From assembly GCA_017648525.1 (NCBI GenBank), contig JAGCIP010000138.1, forward strand, positions 1-5,449: a stretch of 5,449 nt of DNA. The letters run 5' to 3'. Shown here one piece after another: positions 1 through 5,449 of this stretch. Positions within the stretch are counted from its first letter, which is position 1, and each line of letters starts with the position of its first letter. Below the pieces are notes generated by a model. That model was not told where the DNA came from, ran no database searches, and saw nothing but the letters and a program-made list of their open reading frames with translations. The position numbers were made by a program, and so were the translations under genes. The DNA is from Clostridia bacterium (GTDB lineage Bacteria > Bacillota > Clostridia > Christensenellales > Borkfalkiaceae).

Positions 1-738
1 ATAAATACAACCCCCGTTGGCATGTATCCCAACAATTATGAAAGGGTTTTAGACTTATCACGCTTTTCTTTTTTGGACGGGGTCTTAGACGTCGTTTACA
101 ATCCGTTTTTAACAGAATTGCTGTTTCAAGCCAAAGAGTTAGGGGTTAAGTATAGCGGTGGATTGCCTATGTTAGTTGCGCAGGCAAAATACGCTATGGA
201 ACTTTTTTTAGATAAAAGGTGCAAAGACGATATTATAGAAAGCGTTTTAGATAAAATTAGCAAAACCACTAAAAATATCGTGCTAATCGGTATGCCTGGT
301 AGCGGAAAAACCACGATAGGAAAAAATCTTGCCGAAATTTTAGGCAAAGAATTTATAGACACCGACCAAAAAATTGTGGAAAAGGACGGGCGTGATATTC
401 CCACCATATTTAGTCAAAGCGGAGAAGAATTTTTCCGAAATTTGGAAAAAGAAGTTTTAAGGGAAGTTGGCAAACTTTCAAACAAAGTTATAGCGACGGG
501 TGGCGGAGTTGTTAAAGATAAAGAAAACTATTTTCCGCTTAAACAAAATGGAGATATAATTTGGATAAAGCGTACGCTTGAAAAACTTTCAATCGAAAAC
601 AGACCACTTTCTAAAGACGGCGAAATTTTCAAACTTTATGGAGAAAGAAAGGATTTATATTTGAGTTTTAGCGATTATTCCGTTCAAAACGACGGTGATT
701 TACAAGACGCTATAAAAGGAGTAACTGATATTTTATGA
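1..738 (+). CDS. aroE-aroK: Shikimate dehydrogenase-shikimate kinase fusion (C-terminal part; 5' end outside window)
   Basis: The reading frame is open from base 1, and its first residues, NTTPVGMYP, are the conserved nucleotide-domain motif of shikimate dehydrogenase, so the Met at base 22 is internal and not a start. Residues 1-70 of the visible part carry the AroE C-terminus (DVVYNP at 30-35, then GGLPML and Gln61 before the last helix). After a short linker, residues 91-245 form a complete shikimate kinase: P-loop GMPGSGKT (97-104), DTD (120-122), the shikimate-binding Arg of FFR (146), GGG (167-169), the lid RPL (201-203) and a late Arg (216). The protein would thus reduce 3-dehydroshikimate with NADPH and then phosphorylate shikimate with ATP, in the cytoplasm. 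The lid looks about five residues shorter than in E. coli AroK. The stop overlaps the start of aroQ (ATGA). The frame is unbroken across the junction, so this is a true fusion; the activity of each half is inferred from motifs. Confidence 0.93.
   Translation: MNTTPVGMYPNNYERVLDLSRFSFLDGVLDVVYNPFLTELLFQAKELGVKYSGGLPMLVAQAKYAMELFLDKRCKDDIIESVLDKISKTTKNIVLIGMPGSGKTTIGKNLAEILGKEFIDTDQKIVEKDGRDIPTIFSQSGEEFFRNLEKEVLREVGKLSNKVIATGGGVVKDKENYFPLKQNGDIIWIKRTLEKLSIENRPLSKDGEIFKLYGERKDLYLSFSDYSVQNDGDLQDAIKGVTDIL
715..721 (+). promoter_or_regulatory. Ribosome binding site of aroQ, inside the upstream gene
   Basis: AAAGGAG is a near-perfect Shine-Dalgarno sequence, but it lies 13 bases before the aroQ ATG, longer than the usual 5-9. 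No other start fits: the aroQ frame has a TGA at 726-728, just upstream. With the ATGA overlap, translation of aroQ is probably also coupled to termination of the fusion gene. Confidence 0.6.
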
Positions 739-1160
739 AGATTTTAGTTATAAACGGACCTAACCTTAATATGTTAGGAATAAGAGAAAAAGAACTTTAT
801 GGAGACAAGACCTATTTGTCGCTCGTAAAAAAAATAAAATCATACGCTAAAGAAAAGAAAGTTAAAGTAAAGTGCTTTCAGTCCAATTATGAAGGAGCAA
901 TAGTCACTAAAATTCAAAAAGCGCTTAATAAATACGACGGAATAGTTATTAACCCAGGTGCTTACACGCATACGAGCGTTGCTATTTTAGATGCACTTAA
1001 AGCGGTTGATATTCCCACCGTTGAAGTGCATATAACAAAGGTGGACGAGCGTGAAGATTTTAGAAAAATATCTTTCGTAAAACAGTTTGCAACCCGCACG
1101 ATATCGGGCAAAGGGTTTGACGGATATTTAGATGCTATAGACACCATAATGAGTTTATAA
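735..1160 (+). CDS. aroQ: 3-Dehydroquinate dehydratase, type II
   Basis: This enzyme dehydrates 3-dehydroquinate to 3-dehydroshikimate, the substrate of the dehydrogenase encoded just upstream. The 141-residue length matches the type II family (about 140-150 residues, usually a dodecamer, unrelated to AroD). The family motifs are in order: NGPNLNMLG (7-15), the catalytic pair Arg17 and Tyr22 in the RE-YG region, FQSNYEG (48-54), INPGAYTHTS (72-81) with Asn73 and His79, VEVH (96-99) with His99, and Arg110 in the DFR motif. All expected active-site residues are present, so the protein should be functional. It overlaps the upstream stop by four bases and is followed within a few bases by a terminator, so it is the last gene of the shikimate operon. 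The name aroQ is also used for chorismate mutases; the dehydratase is meant here. Confidence 0.97.
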   Translation: MKILVINGPNLNMLGIREKELYGDKTYLSLVKKIKSYAKEKKVKVKCFQSNYEGAIVTKIQKALNKYDGIVINPGAYTHTSVAILDALKAVDIPTVEVHITKVDEREDFRKISFVKQFATRTISGKGFDGYLDAIDTIMSL

Positions 1161-1161
1161 T

Positions 1162-1200
1162 AAAAAAGAAAAACCGATTGAATTTTCAATCGGCTTTTTT
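1162..1200. terminator. Bidirectional intrinsic terminator between aroQ and dut
   Basis: An 8-bp perfect stem (CCGATTGA at 1174-1181 with TCAATCGG at 1186-1193) closes a four-base loop. It is followed on the + strand by C and six T, and preceded by an A-rich run (1162-1173) that becomes a T-tract on the - strand. It sits just after the aroQ stop and nine bases past the dut stop, so it can end both convergent transcripts. Confidence 0.9.
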
Positions 1201-1209
1201 AATGATTTA

Positions 1210-1689
1210 TTATAACTTTTTATCCGTGCTACCAAGTCCGCCCGTGCGAACGCCGTCGCACTCGTCGTCTACGGTAATTCCGTATTCAAGGAAAATGCCT
1301 TGCGCAAACGCCTTGCCTTTTTCTACGGTTAGCGGGGTATTACCACAGTTTGTCATCTTGATGAAAATATGACCTTCGTTATCGGCGTAATAATAATCGC
1401 TGTCAATAATACCAACCGTGTTGTCAAGGTTAAGCCTATACTTAAACCCAAGACTACTTCTGGGGTAAATTTTAAGCACCCAGCCAGCGTCTATCTTAAC
1501 ACGGACACCCGTCGCAATCTTTACCGTTTGGTTAGGTAAAAGACTAAATTCTTCGGGCGCAAAAAAGTCATAACCTGCGCTACCAACCGTGGCACGTTTA
1601 GGTAAAATTATATCTTGGTAAACGGCGGGGTTTCCGCTTTTTATAAATTCATCTTTACTAACCTTAAAAAATTGTGCTATTTTTTGCAT
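1210..1689 (-). CDS. dut: dUTP diphosphatase (dUTPase), trimeric type
   Basis: The enzyme hydrolyses dUTP to dUMP and pyrophosphate, keeping uracil out of DNA and supplying dUMP for thymidylate synthesis. All five motifs of the homotrimeric family are present in 159 residues: motif I AGYDFFA (38-44), motif II PRSSLGFK (76-83), motif III GIIDSDY (93-99) with catalytic Asp96 and the uracil-side Tyr99, motif IV GKAFAQGIF (125-133), and motif V R-TGGLGSTD (148-156). In motif V, Leu152 takes the place of the Phe that normally stacks on the substrate's uracil. Motif III is followed by an insert (YYADNEGHIF) and the N-terminus is about 25 residues longer than in E. coli Dut; both fit Clostridia-like dUTPases as I recall them. 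AAGGAGA at 1696-1702 lies six bases before the ATG. The gene has its own promoter but could also be read from the transporter unit 44 bases upstream, as no terminator separates them. Confidence 0.95.
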   Translation of the reverse strand: MQKIAQFFKVSKDEFIKSGNPAVYQDIILPKRATVGSAGYDFFAPEEFSLLPNQTVKIATGVRVKIDAGWVLKIYPRSSLGFKYRLNLDNTVGIIDSDYYYADNEGHIFIKMTNCGNTPLTVEKGKAFAQGIFLEYGITVDDECDGVRTGGLGSTDKKL

Positions 1690-1708
1690 AAGTTATCTCC
1701 TTGCGTTT

Positions 1709-1737
1709 ATTATAGCAAAAACCCAAATAAAAATCAA
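1709..1737 (-). promoter_or_regulatory. Extended -10 promoter of dut
   Basis: On the - strand, TATAAT (1709-1714) is preceded by TGC (1715-1717), giving an extended -10. A -35-like TTGATT lies at 1732-1737 with an ideal 17-bp spacer. The predicted start of transcription, near 1702, leaves a leader of only about 13 bases, just enough for the ribosome binding site. The -35 overlaps the TGA stop codon (1734-1736) of the MFS gene. The match is strong, but initiation here is inferred. Confidence 0.8.
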
Positions 1738-2921
1738 TAGTTAAATGATTTTTGCTCTTTTTTGGCGTGTTTAATATAAATAATAGTGCTTAAAAGCATA
1801 AAGATGAACAAGGCTAAAACGAACGGCGGGAATAGTTTTAGAGAAAGCACACCCGCAAGCACGCCGAATAGCGGGGGGATTAAAAGTATACCTAGATTGC
1901 AAACGGCAAGTTGAGAGCCGATTATTGCTTGAGAGTTTTCTTTCCCAAAGAATTTAGGCGTTAAATAAATTAGGTTGGGGAAAGTAGGTCCGTTGCCAAA
2001 CCCTATTAAAAGCAAAGCAACGCCTTTATAAGCGGGGGGAATAGGCAACAACAAAAGCGCAATCGCCCCGCCCACTATCGTGTAGCCGATACTTACTATT
2101 TTAAGGTTTGAAAATTTAGTTGACACCACGCCCGAAAGCAACCGTCCAAGCGTCATACCGATATAGTAAAGTGTAATGAGTTTTGCGGAAAAAGCCTCGC
2201 TTAAGCCTTCTGCCGAAACCAAATAAGTGCAACCCCAAATTCCACAAGTAAATTCTAAAGCGGTTGCAGAGAAATACACCACCCAACCTATGCGGACTGC
2301 GGGCATTTTAGACATTTGTTTAATTGTTAAATTTTTAGGCGGAACTTCCTTTGCCGATTCGGTGGGGAGTTTTTTTGCCTTTTTCCAAAGGGGTAGGGCT
2401 AAAATGGTTATAACCGAAACGGCGAGCATAATAAAAAACACCGTGCGATAGCCCGCCCGCCAGTCGTTGCCGTCAGCAAGCGCAAAGGACATAAGGTAGG
2501 GGCTTAACGCCACGCCCACGCCGTAAAAACTGTGTAAAAAATTCATCTGTGTAGATTTATAGTGAACGGCTACGAAATTATTTAGAGATGCGTCTATTGC
2601 GCCCGCACCCGCACCGAGCGGGAAAGATAAAAGCACTAAATACCAAAAGGACGGCGCAAGAGAAAAGGCTAAAAGGCAAAAGCAACTTAAAACCGTGCTC
2701 AAACAAGTTAATAGCCCCGTGCCGAATTTGTTTATAAGGCGTGCGGAAAACACGCTGGCGGTAACCGTTCCCGCAGAGATTAGCACGGTTAAAACGCTTT
2801 GCGCACTAACCGATACGGAAAGGTCCTTAAACATTGCCGGCCACGCAGAGCCGAGCACCGAGTCTGGCACGCCTAAGCCTATAAAAGTTATGAAAATTAC
2901 GATTAAAAGTAAGGTCATCAT
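1734..2921 (-). CDS. Major facilitator superfamily transporter, FucP-like
   Basis: This is a 395-residue membrane protein with about 12 hydrophobic segments in two six-helix halves, split by a Lys-rich cytoplasmic loop (about 178-210). That is the normal size and plan of an MFS transporter driven by a proton or sodium gradient. An N-terminal GLGVPDSVLGSAWP (15-28), HSFYGVG (130-136) and GFGNGPTFPNL (307-317) resemble the fucose permease/BMR-like branch. The cytoplasmic loop motif after the second helix is degenerate (SARLINKFG, 59-67), while the matching place in the second half reads GRLLSGVVSTKF. The substrate cannot be told from sequence; a sugar, a small organic acid or a drug are all possible. 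The start is ATGATG, one base after the permease stop (TAA-T-ATG), with no visible Shine-Dalgarno sequence, so translation probably depends on ribosomes finishing the upstream gene. Confidence 0.88.
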   Translation of the reverse strand: MMTLLLIVIFITFIGLGVPDSVLGSAWPAMFKDLSVSVSAQSVLTVLISAGTVTASVFSARLINKFGTGLLTCLSTVLSCFCLLAFSLAPSFWYLVLLSFPLGAGAGAIDASLNNFVAVHYKSTQMNFLHSFYGVGVALSPYLMSFALADGNDWRAGYRTVFFIMLAVSVITILALPLWKKAKKLPTESAKEVPPKNLTIKQMSKMPAVRIGWVVYFSATALEFTCGIWGCTYLVSAEGLSEAFSAKLITLYYIGMTLGRLLSGVVSTKFSNLKIVSIGYTIVGGAIALLLLPIPPAYKGVALLLIGFGNGPTFPNLIYLTPKFFGKENSQAIIGSQLAVCNLGILLIPPLFGVLAGVLSLKLFPPFVLALFIFMLLSTIIYIKHAKKEQKSFNY

Positions 2922-2922
2922 A

Positions 2923-4236
2923 TTACAAAACCAAAAATAGCGTTAAAAGCGTTGTTGTAAGCGTGGGTATCGCCACCGCAACGCCGTAAAGCACGAATTT
3001 AGCAAAAGAGAGTTTAACGCCGTATCTAACTAAAATTTTATTCCACATAATCCCAGCAAGCGCACCGACGGGGGTTATGAAAGCCCCGATATTAGAGCCG
3101 ATAACCGCACCGTACAAGGCGGGTAAACTTTTTCCGCCGATTATACTTTCAAACAAAACGCTCATAGGAATATTGTTTAAAAAGTTAGCCGAAAACGCCG
3201 ATAAAAATCCAACCGAAATAGCGTCTTTATTTTCGCCCGAAACGATAAACGAACTTATCAAATCGGTAACGCCATTTTCTTTCCAAGCCAAAACTATTAT
3301 AAACATAGAAAGCACGAAAGGTATTAGTTCGTAAGGCTCTTTGCGGAGCGAACGAACTACGGGAATAACGGTTTTTTCAACCGTTATATCGTAAATAAGG
3401 TCAAAAACCGTTAAGGATAACGCTAAAAGAACGCAAATAATCCACATTTCTACTTTAATAAAGTCCGAAATAGCAAGCAAGAAAATGCAAACGAACAAGT
3501 GAACAAGCGCAACGACTAACGGTGCAAGGTGTTTAACCGTGCCGTGCGTTTGAGATTTGTCAAACTCGCGGTTTTCAGGGACGGGCGATTTTAAGTCTTT
3601 CATAAACAAAACCAAAAGAACGGCTAAACTAGTTATTCCGCCGACGATTGTCGGCAAGAACATAACCGAAAAATATTCTAAAAAACTAATCCCAGCAGAG
3701 CCTGCGAGATACACGTTGGTGGGATTACCTATTATAAAAGCCATACTCCAAGTGTTAGCCGCAACGAATTCACCAAGCAAGAAAGGAATAGGTGATATTT
3801 TGGCTTTCTTTGCAAAGATGCAAATGGGCGGGGTAAAAGTTAAAATAATAACGTCGTTAGAAGTAAATACGGTTAGAATAGATACAACCGCATATAAAAC
3901 CAAAAAGAGTTTTAACTTTCCGCCCTTGGTTTTAAGAAAAATTCGGTTTGCAAGATAATCAAAAAATCCTGCGTCTCCAAGATACACCGAGAGCAAGGTC
4001 ATAGAAAGGAATAACAGTAAAATTTTTATAGGGTTAACCGAAGTGTCCGCCGTTATTCCGCTTATAGCAGAAGATATGGAAAGTCTGTTAGTTGCTAGCA
4101 TTAAAACTGCACCTATTAAGCAGACCACCCAGTAAAGCCCTATTTTTAAGTTTTTAATTTGAGCGTACGGTTTTATTAAAACGGTCAAGGTCATAGCGAC
4201 CACCGTAACCGACGCAATACCGATAGTTAAACTCAT
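2923..4236 (-). CDS. ArsB/SLC13-type (ion transporter superfamily) permease
   Basis: This is a 437-residue integral membrane protein with about 10-12 hydrophobic segments. It shows the inverted-repeat landmarks of the ArsB/NhaD/CitM branch of the ion transporter superfamily: TSNDVIILTFTP (125-136), then AANTWSMAFIIGNPTNVYLA (159-178) in the first half, and NFLNNIP (351-357) followed by SNIGAFITPVGALAG (381-395) in the second. The SND, NPTN, NNIP and ITPVGALA elements line up with ArsB, where they form the substrate site. An anion, arsenite or sodium/proton role is therefore plausible. No arsR, arsC or arsA is near, so arsenite export is not supported over other substrates. The length matches ArsB (about 430). 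AAGGA at 4242-4246 sits five bases before the ATG. It is the first gene of a two-gene unit with the MFS transporter and follows a clear promoter. Confidence 0.85.
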   Translation of the reverse strand: MSLTIGIASVTVVAMTLTVLIKPYAQIKNLKIGLYWVVCLIGAVLMLATNRLSISSAISGITADTSVNPIKILLLFLSMTLLSVYLGDAGFFDYLANRIFLKTKGGKLKLFLVLYAVVSILTVFTSNDVIILTFTPPICIFAKKAKISPIPFLLGEFVAANTWSMAFIIGNPTNVYLAGSAGISFLEYFSVMFLPTIVGGITSLAVLLVLFMKDLKSPVPENREFDKSQTHGTVKHLAPLVVALVHLFVCIFLLAISDFIKVEMWIICVLLALSLTVFDLIYDITVEKTVIPVVRSLRKEPYELIPFVLSMFIIVLAWKENGVTDLISSFIVSGENKDAISVGFLSAFSANFLNNIPMSVLFESIIGGKSLPALYGAVIGSNIGAFITPVGALAGIMWNKILVRYGVKLSFAKFVLYGVAVAIPTLTTTLLTLFLVL

Positions 4237-4257
4237 ATTTATCCTTAAACAAGGTAG

Positions 4258-4285
4258 ATTATAGCATAAACGAAAACTTTTACAA
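4258..4285 (-). promoter_or_regulatory. Extended -10 promoter of the permease-MFS unit
   Basis: On the - strand a perfect TATAAT (4258-4263) is preceded by TGC (4264-4266), with a TTGTAA -35-like box at 4280-4285 and a 16-bp spacer. The DNA upstream is nearly pure A/T and could act as an UP element. The predicted transcription start is near 4251, giving a leader of about 15 bases, so there is no room for a riboswitch or attenuator. Any control would have to act on DNA. Confidence 0.78.
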
Positions 4286-4296
4286 ACAAAAAAGAG

Positions 4297-4316
4297 TTAA
4301 AATATAAATATTTTAA
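4297..4316. repeat. Perfect A/T inverted repeat upstream of the permease promoter
   Basis: TTAAAATAT (4297-4305) and ATATTTTAA (4308-4316) are exact 9-bp inverted copies separated by AA. The centre lies about 55 bases before the predicted transcription start and 11 bases beyond the -35 box. It may be a regulator site, an UP element, or chance in very A/T-rich DNA; its right arm also touches the T-tract of the serS terminator on the - strand. Confidence 0.45.
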
Positions 4317-4354
4317 AAAATAAAACCCCGCTACGAGTATATGCGTAGCGGGGT
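4315..4354 (-). terminator. Intrinsic terminator of serS
   Basis: An 11-bp perfect stem (ACCCCGCTACG at 4325-4335 with CGTAGCGGGGT at 4344-4354) closes an 8-base loop. On the - strand it is followed by TTTATTTTTT. It begins 13 bases after the serS stop. The + strand side lacks a T-tract, so it works in the serS direction only, and makes the permease unit a separate transcript. Confidence 0.92.
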
Positions 4355-4367
4355 GGATACGTTTTGC

Positions 4368-5449
4368 TTATTTAATAATTTCTTGTCCGCCCATAAACGG
4401 TCTTAAAACTTCTGGAACGGTAATAGAGCCGTCTGCATTTTGATATTGTTCAATAAGTGCGGGGAATACTCTACTTGTTGCTAATCCAGAGCCGTTTAAA
4501 GTGTGTAAGTAAGCGGGTTTGCCCGTCTTGCTATCACGATACTTGGTGTTGTTTCTTCTTGCTTGGTAATCGTTTGCGTTAGAAACCGAACTTACTTCTT
4601 TGTAAATGCCCATACTGGGAATCCAAACTTCTATATCGTAAGTTCTTGCCATAGACGCAGAGCAGTCGCCAGCGGCAAGTTTGCTGACACGGAAGTGAAG
4701 TCCTAATTTTTCAATAAGGCTAGCCGCTTTATTTACTAATTCGTCAAACGCTTCCATAGAACGTTCGGGGTGAGCGTATTGTACCATTTCAACCTTGTTG
4801 AATTGATGCCCTCTAATCATACCACGTTCTTCCGCACGGTAAGAGCCTGCCTCTTTACGATAGCAAGGGGTGTATGCAAAGAACTTCATAGGAAGTTTGC
4901 TTTCTTCGATAATTTCGCCTGCGTACATATTAACGAGAGCAGTTTCCGCAGTCGGTAACATAAAGCGGTTTTTCTTTCTATCTTCGTCGCAGTCAAGCCA
5001 ATAAACTTCGTCGCTAAACTTGGGGAATTGTCCTGCGCCGAAACCGCAGTTGTAACCGAGTTGATGCGGGGGAAGTATAAATTCGTAACCGTCTTTTAAG
5101 TGTTCGCTGATAAAGAAGTTTAAAAGTGCCCACTCAAGTCTTGCGCCGTCTCCACGATATAGCCAGTAGCCACCGCCAGAAAGTTTAGTTCCACGGGTGT
5201 AATCTATTATTCCAAGTTTAGTGCAAAGGTCAACGTGGTTTTGCATAGGGAAAGAGAATTCGGGTTTTTCACCAACTACTCTAACTACTTGGTTATTTTC
5301 CTTTTCGCCGGCAAGTAAATCTTCGTCTGGAATATTAGGCATGCGTGACAAAATGTCAAAAACTTGTTCTTCAAGTTCTTTTGCTTTGGCGTCGCACTCG
5401 CTAATCTTATCGCCAAGCACTCTCATTTCCGCAAAGATAGCGTCCACGG
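4368..5449 (-). CDS. serS: Seryl-tRNA synthetase (5' end outside window)
   Basis: This class II synthetase charges tRNA-Ser with serine. About 360 residues are visible of a usual 420-430; the missing 60-70 include the start of the N-terminal coiled-coil arm. The GTG at the right edge is an internal Val codon, not a supported start. Numbering from that codon, residues 1-35 are the second arm helix, then PNIP (37-40). The catalytic core shows the serine-binding TAE (166-168), motif 2 CYRKEAGSY followed by RGMIRGHQFNKVEM (195-221), EVSSVSN (284-290) with QARR (295-298), and HTLNGSGLATSR (315-326) leading into motif 3 and PEVLRPFMGG at the C-terminus. All key residues are present. Local wording differs from E. 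coli SerRS, for example GFGAGQFPKF for YGTGQLPKF and GDCSASMARTYD for GDMGFGACKTYD, pointing to a distinct bacterial SerRS subgroup. It is followed by its own terminator. Confidence 0.96.
   Translation of the reverse strand, partial: VDAIFAEMRVLGDKISECDAKAKELEEQVFDILSRMPNIPDEDLLAGEKENNQVVRVVGEKPEFSFPMQNHVDLCTKLGIIDYTRGTKLSGGGYWLYRGDGARLEWALLNFFISEHLKDGYEFILPPHQLGYNCGFGAGQFPKFSDEVYWLDCDEDRKKNRFMLPTAETALVNMYAGEIIEESKLPMKFFAYTPCYRKEAGSYRAEERGMIRGHQFNKVEMVQYAHPERSMEAFDELVNKAASLIEKLGLHFRVSKLAAGDCSASMARTYDIEVWIPSMGIYKEVSSVSNANDYQARRNNTKYRDSKTGKPAYLHTLNGSGLATSRVFPALIEQYQNADGSITVPEVLRPFMGGQEIIK

Noticed and set aside
22..24. ATG at base 22 as the start of a stand-alone shikimate kinase
   Set aside because: The residues before and after it form the conserved AroE motif NTTPVGMYP, and about 65 further AroE residues follow before the kinase, so the Met is internal.
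3557..3958. A 133-codon open frame on the + strand opposite the permease gene
   Set aside because: It lies wholly within a well-supported membrane protein gene, its translation is Lys-rich with no recognisable domain, and I see no ribosome binding site that would favour it. The same holds for shorter opposite-strand frames at 126-407, 962-1189, 1178-1372, 2227-2451, 2695-2940, 3077-3334 and 4770-4958.
1734..4236. An arsenic-resistance (ars) operon, with the MFS protein as ArsJ
   Set aside because: There is no arsR, arsC, arsA or the glyceraldehyde-3-phosphate dehydrogenase gene that accompanies arsJ, and the MFS protein looks FucP-like. The ArsB resemblance alone does not establish the substrate.
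4237..4367. A riboswitch or small RNA in the 131-base gap between serS and the permease
   Set aside because: The gap is explained by the serS terminator, A/T-rich DNA with a palindrome, and a promoter whose predicted leader is only about 15 bases. No further structured element is visible.
1..5449. Mobile element, CRISPR array, tRNA or phage content
   Set aside because: I saw no repeat-spacer pattern, transposase, integrase, long terminal inverted repeats or tRNA-like fold. The genes are housekeeping or transport genes in compact, ordinary units.

Overview
The window looks like a chromosomal stretch from a low-GC, Gram-positive-type bacterium, most likely an uncultured or gut Clostridia-like member of the Bacillota. 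This is inferred from A/T-rich DNA, strong AAGGAG-type ribosome binding sites, extended -10 promoters (TGCTATAAT), and the general look of the dUTPase and seryl-tRNA synthetase. No marker here fixes the genus. Almost the whole window is coding, and I see no RNA gene, CRISPR array, insertion sequence or phage gene.

Layout. Positions 1-1160 (+ strand) are the end of an aromatic amino acid (shikimate) operon: a shikimate dehydrogenase-shikimate kinase fusion, cut by the left edge, whose stop codon overlaps the start of a type II 3-dehydroquinate dehydratase (aroQ). A bidirectional intrinsic terminator (about 1162-1200) separates this operon from the convergent - strand genes. On the - strand, from the right: the 3' part of serS (seryl-tRNA synthetase, 4368-5449) with its own terminator (4315-4354); a promoter with an A/T palindrome upstream; a two-gene transport unit made of an ArsB/SLC13-type ion permease (2923-4236) and a FucP-like MFS transporter (1734-2921), with one base between stop and start; and dut (dUTPase, 1210-1689), with its own extended -10 promoter overlapping the end of the MFS gene.

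How the genes work together. The fusion protein and AroQ cover three consecutive steps from 3-dehydroquinate to shikimate 3-phosphate. The two transporters are almost certainly made from one mRNA, but nothing in the window identifies their substrate; no arsR, arsC or other resistance gene accompanies the ArsB-like protein. dut and serS are housekeeping genes. I did not find a convincing undescribed system. The items most worth a second look are the regulator-less transporter pair, the palindrome upstream of its promoter, and small active-site departures in dUTPase, shikimate kinase and SerRS.
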